Assembly (NCBI GenBank): GCA_003649615.1
Contig: QMSI01000001.1
Span: 1 to 64,000, forward strand
Origin: Thermoprotei archaeon
GTDB taxonomy: Archaea; Thermoproteota; Methanomethylicia; Nezhaarchaeales; B40-G2
DNA length: 64,000 nt
Reading direction: 5' to 3'
Part shown: in pieces, positions 33,553-42,293 of the stretch
Layout: each line of letters begins with the position of its first letter
Numbering within the stretch: the stretch's first letter is position 1
Made by a program: the position numbers and the translations under genes
Notes under the pieces: model-generated
What the model was told of the DNA's origin: nothing
Databases searched by the model: none
The model's input: only the letters and a program-made list of their open reading frames with translations

Positions 33553-35667
33553 TCACCCGAAGACGAACACTACCAACACGATAAAAAGTATGAAACCTAG
33601 GACGATGCCTATCACGTTATAGTTCAATATGCCTGTATGAGTCTTCCTGAACCTCGAAGCGATCGCTTGTGATAAGTCGGCTAAAGCGTAGTTGAACCTG
33701 TCTATTACGGCAGTCTCAATGTTCCTAAACAGCCATCCGCTTGCCCTTATTACAGAGTAAACGAAGGCTTTGTAGTAGAAGGTATTCACATACCATCTTC
33801 GGAAGAGGAAGTGCCAAAGCGCTTTGAGGGCTGGTCTAGGCTCGAGTAGTTTCTCAGGATCAACCTTGCGTTTAATGTAGATGTGGTAAGCTGGTAGCGC
33901 ACCTATGAGTAGCATGGATATGGACGTCGCCGCAGTCACTATTACCGCCATTTCATGTGACATAGCTGGAGCCGTTTCGACAGCGTGTTCAGCTGAGTGT
34001 AATAGGTGACCTCCTAATCCCCATGCCTCCAGCTGGTGGTGGAAGACCTGTTCAAGCCATCCACTCACAAAGTAACCGCCTATACCAAAGATTACGGTTG
34101 CAACAGCTAAGGCAGCGTAAGGAACCCACATCACCTTAGGTGCTTCATGCACATGTTTGCCTTCGCGTTCCAGCTCGTGGATGTGCTTGCTTTCATGTCC
34201 AAAGAAAGTTAAGCCTAATGCTCTTACAGTGTAGAAGCAAGTTATCGAAACAGCCAGGACTCCTAGGACGAATAGGGGCCAGGTGGAGGTAGTAGCCATC
34301 AAGGACGCTTCGAGTACGAGGTCTTTGCTCCAGAAGCCGCTGAAGAATATGGGTACACCCATAAGCGAGAAGGCAGCTAAAGCCATACACCAGAAGGTTA
34401 TGGGCATATGCTTCTTTAAGCCGCCGTAGTCCCTGAAGAACCTCGACTCTGTAGCATGTATTACAGAGCCTGCGGTCAAGAAGAGCGCTGCCTTGAACAT
34501 GGCGTGGCTCATTAGGTGAAAGATCCCTCCAGTATAACCAATAGCGAACTCGGCTGCTGCCCCTGCCACGCCTAGTCCCATCATCATGTAGCCTATCTGG
34601 CTAACCGTGGAGTATGCCCACACCTTCTTAATTTCGCTTGAAGCCATTGCCTGCGTCCCAGCTATAAAGGCAGTGAGCACACCTACCCAGCCCACCAGGT
34701 AGAAGAAGGTGACTAAGTCGTTAGCTTGACCTCCTATCCAGGCAGCAGCATAGAAGATGGGAAAGATTCTGCCTACAAGGTATACTCCTGCCTTAACCAT
34801 AGTCGCTGCGTGTATTAAGGCGCTAACTGTCGTAGGACCAGCCATAGCGTCTGGAAGCCACTCCATCAGTGGGAGCTGAGCTGACTTCCCTATAGGGCCG
34901 CCGAAGAGAAAGACAGCAGCTACTACCAAGTATCTTAGTAGCTCGGGGTGAGCTATTACTTCGTGGTGGAACTGAGTGCTTTGCACAAACTCCATGAGTT
35001 CCTTGAAGCTTAAGGTACCTGTCAAGGCTAAAATGATGAAGGCGCCTATAAACATGGCCACGTCGCCTACCCTAGTGGTTATGAAAGCCTTCATACCGCA
35101 GTGTGAGGGAGGATAAACTTCAGGGGGTTCGCCTACCCAGAAGGTAAACCAGTCTTCCTTAGAGTCCTGGTAGCGGAAGCCTATGAGCGCGTAGCTGCAC
35201 AAACCTACGCCTTCCCAGCCGAAGAGCATCTGCAGTATGTTGTCAGACATGACCAAGAGGAGCATGTTGCCTATGAAGAAGTTCATGAAGAACCAGTACC
35301 GTGTTAATGAAGGGTCGCCGTGCATGTAGCCAAGCGAGTACACCATTATGAGGAAGCTTATGACCGCCACGACGTTAGCCACTATTATACTCAACGGATC
35401 CACTATTACCCCTGCTTTGAGCTCGCTGAGTATGGGCGACCCGGGCAGCCTAATCCATTCTACTTGATAGTAGTATACGTGAGGGTCGAAGATGAGAGGT
35501 ATCATGGAGACCGTCATTAATGCAGCCATCAGAGAGAAGAAGACAGCACCGTAGTCTCTTAGCTTAGGGTTAATCTTAGCGAAGATAGGGGTCAGTAAGG
35601 CTCCAGCCATAGGGAGCATCCAACAAAGCCATGCTTGAGGTACGAAGGCTTCTATAAACTCGCTCAT
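33553..35667 (-). CDS. nuoL: Complex I/Fpo-like antiporter subunit L
   Basis: 704 residues, longest of the three antiporter-like subunits as expected for L. VGLCSYALIGFRYQ, the GKSAQLPLMEWLPDAMAGPTTVSALIH loop, VKAGVYLVGRIFP and HLMSHAMFKAALFLTAGSVIH are NuoL signatures. The C-terminal extension (about residues 500-704) with several His-rich segments and a final helix should form the lateral arm. It lies 6 bases after the N-like gene. Confidence 0.95.
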   Translation of the reverse strand: MSEFIEAFVPQAWLCWMLPMAGALLTPIFAKINPKLRDYGAVFFSLMAALMTVSMIPLIFDPHVYYYQVEWIRLPGSPILSELKAGVIVDPLSIIVANVVAVISFLIMVYSLGYMHGDPSLTRYWFFMNFFIGNMLLLVMSDNILQMLFGWEGVGLCSYALIGFRYQDSKEDWFTFWVGEPPEVYPPSHCGMKAFITTRVGDVAMFIGAFIILALTGTLSFKELMEFVQSTQFHHEVIAHPELLRYLVVAAVFLFGGPIGKSAQLPLMEWLPDAMAGPTTVSALIHAATMVKAGVYLVGRIFPIFYAAAWIGGQANDLVTFFYLVGWVGVLTAFIAGTQAMASSEIKKVWAYSTVSQIGYMMMGLGVAGAAAEFAIGYTGGIFHLMSHAMFKAALFLTAGSVIHATESRFFRDYGGLKKHMPITFWCMALAAFSLMGVPIFFSGFWSKDLVLEASLMATTSTWPLFVLGVLAVSITCFYTVRALGLTFFGHESKHIHELEREGKHVHEAPKVMWVPYAALAVATVIFGIGGYFVSGWLEQVFHHQLEAWGLGGHLLHSAEHAVETAPAMSHEMAVIVTAATSISMLLIGALPAYHIYIKRKVDPEKLLEPRPALKALWHFLFRRWYVNTFYYKAFVYSVIRASGWLFRNIETAVIDRFNYALADLSQAIASRFRKTHTGILNYNVIGIVLGFILFIVLVVFVFG

Positions 35668-35673
35668 TCAAGT

Positions 35674-37239
35674 TCACCCCCCAATGATGAAGCTTAATAG
35701 ACTTTTAGCCGCAGTATCAGCTAAGCCGAGAACGGGGCCAGGAAAAGCTCCCACGACCACGCAGATTGATGCCAAGAGAGCTATGGGTAGAACCATGGAG
35801 AAGGGGGCTTCATGCACCTTGGCCACCCTTTCCGTGGGTGACTTGAGCATGATACGTTGCATGACCCATAGATAATATGCAGCTGAGAATATAGCGTTTA
35901 AAATGAGGATGGCCGTTATGATTACCATATAACCGTCTTGAGGTATGCTAAGACCAGCTAGGATTATGAAGAGCTTACTCCAGAACCCGTTTAGGGGCGG
36001 TACACCCGCTAGAGCTAGTAGCCCTATGGACAGGGAAACACCAGTCCAAGGCATACGTTTACCTATACCCTCTAGGATGGTTAGGTCCCTGGTTTTAGCC
36101 TCATGAAGGAAGCAGCCAGAGCAAAGGAAGAGAAGCCCTTTACCTATGGCGTGGTTAAATACATGGAAGAGACCGCCTGCTAAAGCGAAAACAGCCACGC
36201 TCGTGGCCAGTATGGGGGAGCTAGCGTAGTAGGTAGTTAGAGCGTAGGCGGCAATGCCAGCAGCGGTAATTATGTACCCTATGTTGACTATGCTAGAGTA
36301 CGCGAAAAGCCTCTTGATATCTCTTTGGAGCAGAGCCATGAGGTTAGCCACGGTGAGTGTGAGCACGCCGAAGATCATGAGTACAGCTCCGTAATTGTAG
36401 AAAGCAGGGTTGAAAAAGGTAAACACAGACCTATACATGCCGTATACTCCCGCCTTAATTACAACGCCTGATAACATCGCGCTTATCCCGCTGGGAGCGG
36501 CTGGGTGGGCGTCGGGTAGCCATGTGTGGAAGGGCACCATAGCAGCGGTTACACCGAAGCCGGCCACTATCATACATATTACTAGGTACAGGTATGGGTT
36601 GTTTTGACTGAGGAGAGTTTCAGCCATGTATGTGAAGTTTAAGGTGCCGGTCATCCCGTAGAGGAAGGAGACCCCGTAGAACATGAGTATGGAGCCGAAG
36701 GTGCTCATGATTAAGTATTTGAAGCCAGCCTCTACCGGCTCCCACCTATATTTCCTGAAACCTACTAGGACGTAACCTGACACTGCCATGGTCTCCCAGA
36801 AAACGAAAAGTGTTAGGAAGTCCCATGCAAACGCAACCCCGACCATGCCTGCAACCATGGCCAACAGGAGAGCGTAGTACTTGTCTAAGCCTGTATCCTC
36901 TTCCATGTACCTTATGGAGTATATGGCTACAAGTAGCCCTACTCCGCAAAAGAGCATCGACATAAAGGAGCTGAGGGCGTCGACCCTAAGGGCTGAGCCA
37001 AAGGGAGGGCCGAATCCTGGGATGGTAAACTCAACGTAACCCTCTGCTGCCACCTCGAGGTAAAGGGTATATAGCTTGTATAAGGCAAGGGCGAAGATAG
37101 CTACGGCAAAGAAGTCCTTCAGCTTTTCAGCGTTCACCCTTTTCCCTACCACGTCTACAAGGGGGACGAGAACTGCCCCTAGGAATAGGATGATGAGGGG
37201 TTGAAGGATTAAGGGGACTGACAAGGACATTCCTACCAC
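35674..37239 (-). CDS. nuoN: Complex I/Fpo-like antiporter subunit, N-type
   Basis: 521 residues, about 14 helices. Antiporter motifs: FVFWETMAVSGYVLVGF, MVPFHTWLPDAHPAAPSGISAMLSG, VVIKAGVYGMYR and FNHAIGKGLLFLCSGCFLHE. The positions of channel Glu, Lys and His residues are conserved. I assign N because the M-type and L-type proteins are the other two, but this protein also resembles MnhD/HyfF-type subunits. The order K-N-L-M is unusual; K-L-M-N is typical. Overlaps nuoK by 7 bases. Confidence 0.75.
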   Translation of the reverse strand: MVGMSLSVPLILQPLIILFLGAVLVPLVDVVGKRVNAEKLKDFFAVAIFALALYKLYTLYLEVAAEGYVEFTIPGFGPPFGSALRVDALSSFMSMLFCGVGLLVAIYSIRYMEEDTGLDKYYALLLAMVAGMVGVAFAWDFLTLFVFWETMAVSGYVLVGFRKYRWEPVEAGFKYLIMSTFGSILMFYGVSFLYGMTGTLNFTYMAETLLSQNNPYLYLVICMIVAGFGVTAAMVPFHTWLPDAHPAAPSGISAMLSGVVIKAGVYGMYRSVFTFFNPAFYNYGAVLMIFGVLTLTVANLMALLQRDIKRLFAYSSIVNIGYIITAAGIAAYALTTYYASSPILATSVAVFALAGGLFHVFNHAIGKGLLFLCSGCFLHEAKTRDLTILEGIGKRMPWTGVSLSIGLLALAGVPPLNGFWSKLFIILAGLSIPQDGYMVIITAILILNAIFSAAYYLWVMQRIMLKSPTERVAKVHEAPFSMVLPIALLASICVVVGAFPGPVLGLADTAAKSLLSFIIGG

Positions 37240-37550
37240 CTTAACCTCCTCAACCTCCTAGCGTCTAAGCTCCCATAATGTCGATAAGCATTAATCACAT
37301 ACATGAGCGCGACCGTGGCCACACACGCTCCTAGGCCGGTAGATATCACTACTATGACCTGTGTAAGGGGATTGAAGGCTACCAGGGATAACGCGTAGCC
37401 CATGGCTATGAAGTTAAGGTGCATTGCTGAGGTGATGATCTCAAGTCCTATCACTATCTTTATCATGTTCCTCTTAACAGCAAGGCAATAGACGCCTATA
37501 GCGAAGAGTATGATGCTCGTGGTTATGTACCATCCAGGGTGTAGTGCCAA
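37233..37550 (-). CDS. nuoK: Complex I/Fpo-like subunit K
   Basis: 105 residues with three membrane helices: FAIGVYCLAVKRNMIKIVIGLEIITSAMHLNFIAMG carries the conserved Glu in helix 2 (GLEI), and VVISTGLGACVATVALMYVINAYRH the third helix. NuoK belongs to the membrane arm and takes part in the proton path. It lies between the J genes and the N-like gene in one operon. Confidence 0.9.
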   Translation of the reverse strand: MALHPGWYITTSIILFAIGVYCLAVKRNMIKIVIGLEIITSAMHLNFIAMGYALSLVAFNPLTQVIVVISTGLGACVATVALMYVINAYRHYGSLDARRLRRLRW

Positions 37551-37553
37551 GCC

Positions 37554-37868
37554 TTACACCTCCTCCTCCGCTTCCTCTTCGACCTCCTTTTCCACTAAGG
37601 TCTCTTCTTCAGGTCCAGGCCTCTCTCCTTCGTACCTGAAAAGCGCAGCAACCCCAACAGTAGCCGCAAATACAGCCAAGGAGAGGAAAGCCACGTCTAA
37701 AGCTCTAAAGGTTGCAAACCATTGTTGAGGAGGAGCTTGCGAAGGTGTTGACGGTAAATATGGAGTAAATCCAAAAGCTAGGAGGGAGCCAAGATAAAGA
37801 GCAATAAGAGCGAAAACTATGGAAACTATGATCCCTACAGCCTTCCCCCAAGCTCCCACAACTACCAC
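37554..37868 (-). CDS. Complex I/Fpo-like subunit J, C-terminal part
   Basis: 104 residues with two membrane helices and a very acidic tail (glutamates from about residue 84 on). It corresponds to the second half of NuoJ, which is encoded as two genes in many archaeal Fpo-like operons (FpoJ2). Starts overlap the upstream J-N gene by 7 bases. The acidic tail is not part of ordinary NuoJ and would lie in the cytoplasm or outside according to topology. Confidence 0.75.
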   Translation of the reverse strand: MVVVGAWGKAVGIIVSIVFALIALYLGSLLAFGFTPYLPSTPSQAPPQQWFATFRALDVAFLSLAVFAATVGVAALFRYEGERPGPEEETLVEKEVEEEAEEEV

Positions 37869-38098
37869 CTCTTAACCGTGTGTAGAGCTACTAGGAATAT
37901 CACCACAACAGCCCCCGCGTAGATGAGGAGTTGGAAGAAAGCAGCCAAGTACGCGTTAAGGACGAGGAATATGACAGCGAGGAGTATGCTCATGATAAGA
38001 AAGGAGGCAACAGCTCTGATGAGTTTGGGATGTTCCACAGCGACTATAGCGGACACTATTGTGAGTGCCAGCAACGCAATTTCGAGGTATTCGATCAT
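37862..38098 (-). CDS. nuoJ: Complex I/Fpo-like subunit J, N-terminal part
   Basis: 78 residues, three membrane helices, with FLVLNAYLAAFFQLLIYAGAVVVIFLVALH; the YAGAVVVIFLF motif of NuoJ is clear. This is the FpoJ1 equivalent. It opens the J-K-N-L-M operon; a TATA-like CTTTATATTA on the minus strand near 38174-38183 may be its promoter. The small membrane protein gene further upstream is on the same strand but 185 bases away. Confidence 0.85.
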   Translation of the reverse strand: MIEYLEIALLALTIVSAIVAVEHPKLIRAVASFLIMSILLAVIFLVLNAYLAAFFQLLIYAGAVVVIFLVALHTVKRW

Positions 38099-38283
38099 CC
38101 CGGAACCTCCCGCAGGCGCGGGCCTCCATGAGTGATGCTCTACGTCCCAGCCCCCCTACCGTTTTTAACCCTAATATAAAGCCTTCGCCTCTGCAAGTCT
38201 GAGGCTACGTTCCGTAAAGCAATCGTGAAGAAGAAAACATGAAAGTCGACATGATTCACGCGGTTAGCTTCAGGGCATGGAGA

Positions 38284-38589
38284 TTAAAGCAGAGCTAGTA
38301 AGAGGACGCCGCCGATAGCTAAGGCCGCCGCGATGATTACAATTATCAGCAGTATCTCGAAGAGGCCGGTTGATGTTTCCATCTGTTGAGCTTCCTCAGG
38401 GAGGCGCTCCAGCTCTTCCTTAGTTCTTAGGGTTAAACCCAGCCACATAAGTATAGCCCCGAAAAGACCCAGTGCACCAGCTAACCCCAGCAAAGGAGTG
38501 GCGAAGGCCGGCAGGTAGGTCCTAAAGACACCTACTAAAACCATTAAGCTAAAAAGTACGAGTGCGCGGTTAACCAAGCTTGGTCGCAT
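38284..38589 (-). CDS. Small three-helix membrane protein in the Nuo locus
   Basis: 101 residues with predicted helices near 8-27, 30-52 and 78-100, and a charged loop (RTKEELERLPEEAQQME) between the last two. It matches no complex I subunit that I know. It sits between the divergent nuo operons, on the J-K-N-L-M strand, so it may be an accessory subunit. Evidence is positional only. Confidence 0.6.
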   Translation of the reverse strand: MRPSLVNRALVLFSLMVLVGVFRTYLPAFATPLLGLAGALGLFGAILMWLGLTLRTKEELERLPEEAQQMETSTGLFEILLIIVIIAAALAIGGVLLLALL

Positions 38590-38725
38590 GGTTTACCCCC
38601 GGCTATGACGTGAAGCGGTAGGGGCTTAGATATTTTGCGGTTAGCTAATATCCATGGAAGTCCTTGATCGGGCATGGGCCAACTCGATGGTTTGACGATG
38701 AAAAAAGCACATCAGTTAGAAAAAG

Positions 38726-38735
38726 CTTTATAAAG
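38726..38735 (+). promoter_or_regulatory. TATA box of the nuoABCDHI operon
   Basis: CTTTATAAAG stands 39 bases before the nuoA ATG at 38765, followed by an SD GGAGGGG at 38752-38758. The expected transcription start near 38755 leaves a very short leader. Confidence 0.5.
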
Positions 38736-38764
38736 AGTAGGCCTTAACGGTGGAGGGGCCTGAA

Positions 38765-39175
38765 ATGGTTAGCGAGGCGGTGCTAGAAGGAGTAGGCCTC
38801 GCTATATACGTCATCATTGCATTCGTATTCTGCCTGTCCTCCCTCCTCCTGGCTAAGATAGTCTCTCCTTCAAGACCTAACCCTCGTAAGACCATGACTT
38901 ATGAATGTGGTCAGATACCAACCGAGCCTACGAAGGCACGGTTCACCATACAGTACTACCCTTATGCTGTGATCTATGCCATATATGGGGCCTTAGCCAT
39001 AATCCTCCTATTAGCTGCCCCCTCTATTAGCGCAATGCCTGTTGATCAACTATGGATAGTAATACTCATATTGGGAGCATTCGCCTTCGCTTTGATGGGG
39101 GCGATCATGACCCTTCAACCTGTAGTTAAGCGTAGGGGGGGTGGCGTTGTCTCTCAAACCCATAGAACGGATTAG
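38765..39175 (+). CDS. nuoA: Complex I/Fpo-like subunit A
   Basis: About 136 residues with three membrane helices. TMTYECGQIPTEPTKARFTIQYYPYAVIYAIYG carries the YECG motif of NuoA; the FDVE motif that follows in bacteria is replaced by YPYAVIYAIYG, as seen in archaeal types. I use ATG 38765 because GGAGGGG is a strong SD; the upstream GTG 38750 overlaps that SD. Overlaps nuoB by 35 bases. Confidence 0.9.
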   Translation: MVSEAVLEGVGLAIYVIIAFVFCLSSLLLAKIVSPSRPNPRKTMTYECGQIPTEPTKARFTIQYYPYAVIYAIYGALAIILLLAAPSISAMPVDQLWIVILILGAFAFALMGAIMTLQPVVKRRGGGVVSQTHRTD

Positions 39176-39620
39176 AACCAAGATTAGCTGTTGGAAGCCC
39201 ATCAAGGACATGCTTAATTGGGGGAGAGCTTGGAGCTTATGGTGGGTCCACTATGAGACAGGCTGTTGCTGCCCTGAGATAATGTCGCTCGTAGCAGCGA
39301 GGTTTGACCATGAAAGACTAGGGGCTATCCCCTTCCCTACATTGAGGGAGTGCGACTTAATAATCATAGAGGGAGTCGTGACCAAGAAAATGGCCAAGAG
39401 GCTAAGAATGATATATGACCAGATGCCTGATCCTAAGTACGTCATAGCTCTAGGCGACTGTGCCATCACAGGAGGGTTCTGGTGGGATAGCTACAGTGTA
39501 GTTCAAGGTGTCGACAAGGTAGTTCCAGTAGACGTATACGTTCCAGGCTGTCCACCTAGACCTGAACAGATACTACAGGGGTTCAGGTTGCTCCAGAAGA
39601 AGATCATGGAGGGAAAGTAA
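39141..39620 (+). CDS. nuoB: Complex I/Fpo-like subunit B (N2 cluster)
   Basis: 159 residues. The N2 [4Fe-4S] ligands are present: tandem Cys in YETGCCCPEIM, then GDCAITGG and PGCPPRP. Subunit B passes electrons to the quinone or methanophenazine-type acceptor with D. ETGCCCPEIM differs from the bacterial ACCAIEM but keeps the cysteine pair. GTG 39141 or TTG 39147 may be the start; both lie inside nuoA. Confidence 0.95.
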   Translation: MALSLKPIERIRTKISCWKPIKDMLNWGRAWSLWWVHYETGCCCPEIMSLVAARFDHERLGAIPFPTLRECDLIIIEGVVTKKMAKRLRMIYDQMPDPKYVIALGDCAITGGFWWDSYSVVQGVDKVVPVDVYVPGCPPRPEQILQGFRLLQKKIMEGK

Positions 39621-39621
39621 A

Positions 39622-40080
39622 GTGGATGTAGAGCGGTTACTCGAAGAAATCAAGACTAAACTATCTGACGTATTAGTAGAGGCAAAAATAGATCGACCTC
39701 GATATGCTTCAATAAAAGTTAAGCCTGAGGGCATGGTTAAGGCTGCCACCCTTCTAAAAGAAAACGGCTTTAATCATCCACTTTCTGTAAGTGGAGTAGA
39801 TTATCCAGATCGAGGAGAAGTAGAAGTAGTATATCATGTTAGTTGCCTCGATTCAAAAAGCCTTGTTGCTTTGAAGACTGCTCTACCTAGAGGCCAGCCC
39901 TCCATGCCTTCGCTTAGAGAAATCTGGAGAGGCGTCCACTTCCATGAACGTGAGACGTGGGAGATGCTAGGGGTAAAGTTTGAAGGACATCCTGAACTCA
40001 AACGCTTCCTCCTCCAAGAGGACTGGGAGGAGGGAGTTTATCCTCTAAGGAAAGAATTCAAGCTTAAACCTGAGTCCTAG
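39622..40080 (+). CDS. nuoC: Complex I/Fpo-like subunit C
   Basis: 152 residues. HPLSVSGVDYPDRGEVEVVYHVSCL, then MPSLREIWRGVHFHERETWEMLGVKFEGHPELKRFLL and ED-WEEGVYPLRKEF are classic 30-kDa subunit motifs. It supports B and D at the quinone site. Separate from D, unlike NuoCD fusions. GTG start 1 base after the nuoB stop. Confidence 0.95.
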   Translation: MDVERLLEEIKTKLSDVLVEAKIDRPRYASIKVKPEGMVKAATLLKENGFNHPLSVSGVDYPDRGEVEVVYHVSCLDSKSLVALKTALPRGQPSMPSLREIWRGVHFHERETWEMLGVKFEGHPELKRFLLQEDWEEGVYPLRKEFKLKPES

Positions 40081-40092
40081 GAGGAGTCAAAG

Positions 40093-41169
40093 TTGCCGAT
40101 TAGGGTAGCTTGGGGAATACAGCACCCAATGAGCGGTCACCTCACACTTTACCTAGACGTGGATGGTGATATAGTACTTAACACTGAAGCCGACGTGGGA
40201 TATACTCATAGAGGGCTTGAAAAGATAGCAGAGTACAGGAACTTCATTCAGTACGTCCCAGTAATAGAGAGGGCTTGCGACTTTGATGCCTCCAATTTTG
40301 CGTTAGGTTACGTGAGAGCTGTAGAAGCCTTAATGGGGATAGAAGTTCCTGAGAGGGCGAAATACCTCAGGGTAATAGCAGCTGAACTGAGTAGAATCAT
40401 GAGCCACCTTTACGCTCAGGCCTTGCTGTCGATGACCGGCGGCTTTGAAACCATGACCGTGTGGTCCGCAAACGACCGTGAACTCATCTTAGATCTCTTA
40501 GAGAGGCTGTCAGGAGCTAGAGTGACTCACACCTACATAATTCCTGGAGGAGTGAGGGCAGACATACCCAAAGGATTTAAGGAAAAGGCCTATGATGTAT
40601 TGAACTACTTGGAGAGACGTATATGGGACTACTACAAGATGTTATTCCAGAATAAGACTTTTCAAGATAGGACAATGGGAGTAGGCGTATTGAGCAAGCA
40701 AGATGCCATAGAGCTAGGGATTACAGGGCCAAACCTTAGAGCCTCAGGCGTAGACTTCGATGTGAGGAGAGATGACCCTTATGAGGCTTACGATAAACTT
40801 GACTTCGAAGTGGTAGTGGAAAAAGAAGGAGATTCGTATGCTAGGGCCTTAGTGAGGTTCTATGAGATCGCCCAGAGCATAAAGATAATCAAGCAGGCCC
40901 TCAAAGATTTGCCTGAAGGCCCTATTCGATGCAAGACACCGCCCATGCTACCTCGAGGAGAAACCTATACCAGAATTGAAAGCGGTAGAGGAGAGCTGGG
41001 AGTATATATCGTGGGCTCAGGTACCAATAAGCCCTACAGGCTAAAGATAAGCGCACCTTCCTTCAGGAACTTGGCTGGGTTGGTATACCTTTGTAGAGAC
41101 ATACCTATGGGTGACATACCTGTAATTTACTATAGCCTCGACATCCTTCTCTTAGACGTAGATAGGTAG
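40093..41169 (+). CDS. nuoD: Complex I/Fpo-like subunit D
   Basis: 358 residues, homologous to [NiFe] hydrogenase large subunits. GYTHRGLEKIAEYRNFIQYVPVIERAC, AELSRIMSHLYAQAL and the C-terminal MGDIPVIYYSLDILLLDVDR are conserved. Both CxxC pairs for nickel are absent, as in true complex I D subunits, so this is not a hydrogenase. Quinone-site His and Tyr residues seem present (GYTHRGLE). TTG start. Confidence 0.95.
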   Translation: MPIRVAWGIQHPMSGHLTLYLDVDGDIVLNTEADVGYTHRGLEKIAEYRNFIQYVPVIERACDFDASNFALGYVRAVEALMGIEVPERAKYLRVIAAELSRIMSHLYAQALLSMTGGFETMTVWSANDRELILDLLERLSGARVTHTYIIPGGVRADIPKGFKEKAYDVLNYLERRIWDYYKMLFQNKTFQDRTMGVGVLSKQDAIELGITGPNLRASGVDFDVRRDDPYEAYDKLDFEVVVEKEGDSYARALVRFYEIAQSIKIIKQALKDLPEGPIRCKTPPMLPRGETYTRIESGRGELGVYIVGSGTNKPYRLKISAPSFRNLAGLVYLCRDIPMGDIPVIYYSLDILLLDVDR

Positions 41170-41183
41170 GAGGTGCATGTGAC

Positions 41184-42293
41184 GTGAACCTCCCCATATC
41201 TCTACCAACCTTACCAAACATCCCAGGCCTACCCCCGATACCTCTACCGGTACTACCTCCTCCTTTTGATGTATTAATCGAGTTCATGCAAACCTCAGAG
41301 TTCATGGAGTTTGCCGTTGAACTCTCTCTCAAGCTCCTCGTCTTCCCTGGTCTAGCTTTCATCATGCTCTACGCCATGCTAGCTGTGTGGGGAGAACGTA
41401 AGCTACATGCTAGGATACATTTAAGGATAGGGCCTTACCATGTGGGACCTATCTTCGGTCTCTTTCAGCTAGTGGCTGACGGTATAAAGCTTCTAGGCAA
41501 GGAGATAGTCACCCCTGAAAGGTCGCACAAATTCTTCTACCATCTAGCCCCAGTACTGATAATGTCACTATCCATGATCACCCTAGCCTTCATACCATTC
41601 TTCCCCGTCGGCCCAGGAGAATACTGGACAATCTATTACTCAGAGTACAGCCTGCTCATCATCTTAGCGCTCTTCTCGCTTAGGCCTTTCATCATGATAA
41701 TGGCTGGTTGGGCTTCCAATAACAAGTACACCATGATGGGGGCCATGAGAGCAGCCTTCCAACTCTTGGCCTACGAAGTGCCTCTCATGCTATCCATGGC
41801 TAGCGTGGTGATCTTAGCGGGCTCCTTCGACCTGGCCAAGATAGTAGAAAGCCAAGCTAACATGTGGTTTATAGTTCCTTGCTTCCTAGGCTTCATAGTC
41901 TTCTTCATCTCCACGATGGCTGAGATTTGCCGTAGGCCCCTTGACATAATAGTTGCTGAACAGGAAATAGTGTTTGGGCCATGGACCGAGTATACGGGGA
42001 TGGAGTATGGGTTAATAATGATGTCGGAGTACGTAGATGTTGCTATCGCCTCCTTCTTAACTAGCATCTTATTCCTAGGCGGATGGCATGGACCGGGCCT
42101 ACATCCGTTGGTTTGGCTCCTGATAAAGATGGGCATACTGTCGATGTTCTTTATGATAGGGAGGTCGACTTGGCCTAGGTTGAGAATAGATCAACTACTC
42201 GATGCAGGTTGGAGGAAACTGATCCCCTTAGCGCTGGTCCAAGTGTTCATAGCTATAGTCCTCGTCTATGTATTGAAGGTGATAGTTGTCTGA
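41184..42293 (+). CDS. nuoH: Complex I/Fpo-like subunit H
   Basis: 369 residues with about eight helices. GERKLHARIHLRIGPYHVGPIFGLFQLVADGIKLLGKE is the classic H loop at the quinone chamber; AFQLLAYEVPLMLS, FISTMAEICRRPLDIIVAEQEIVFG and EYTGMEYGLIMMSEYVDV follow. A proline-rich N-terminus (NIPGLPPIPLPVLPPP) is an unusual extension. Start at GTG about 41184 after the nuoD stop; overlaps nuoI by 8 bases. Confidence 0.95.
   Translation: MNLPISLPTLPNIPGLPPIPLPVLPPPFDVLIEFMQTSEFMEFAVELSLKLLVFPGLAFIMLYAMLAVWGERKLHARIHLRIGPYHVGPIFGLFQLVADGIKLLGKEIVTPERSHKFFYHLAPVLIMSLSMITLAFIPFFPVGPGEYWTIYYSEYSLLIILALFSLRPFIMIMAGWASNNKYTMMGAMRAAFQLLAYEVPLMLSMASVVILAGSFDLAKIVESQANMWFIVPCFLGFIVFFISTMAEICRRPLDIIVAEQEIVFGPWTEYTGMEYGLIMMSEYVDVAIASFLTSILFLGGWHGPGLHPLVWLLIKMGILSMFFMIGRSTWPRLRIDQLLDAGWRKLIPLALVQVFIAIVLVYVLKVIVV

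Noticed and set aside
32050-37700. Many 60-100-codon open frames antisense to the nuo membrane genes
   Set aside because: They mirror hydrophobic coding DNA, lack SD signals and lie wholly inside well supported genes.
40093-41169. Reading the NuoD-like protein as an energy-converting hydrogenase large subunit
   Set aside because: Both CxxC nickel motifs are missing and separate A, J, K, L, M, N subunits are present, which indicates complex I/Fpo type.
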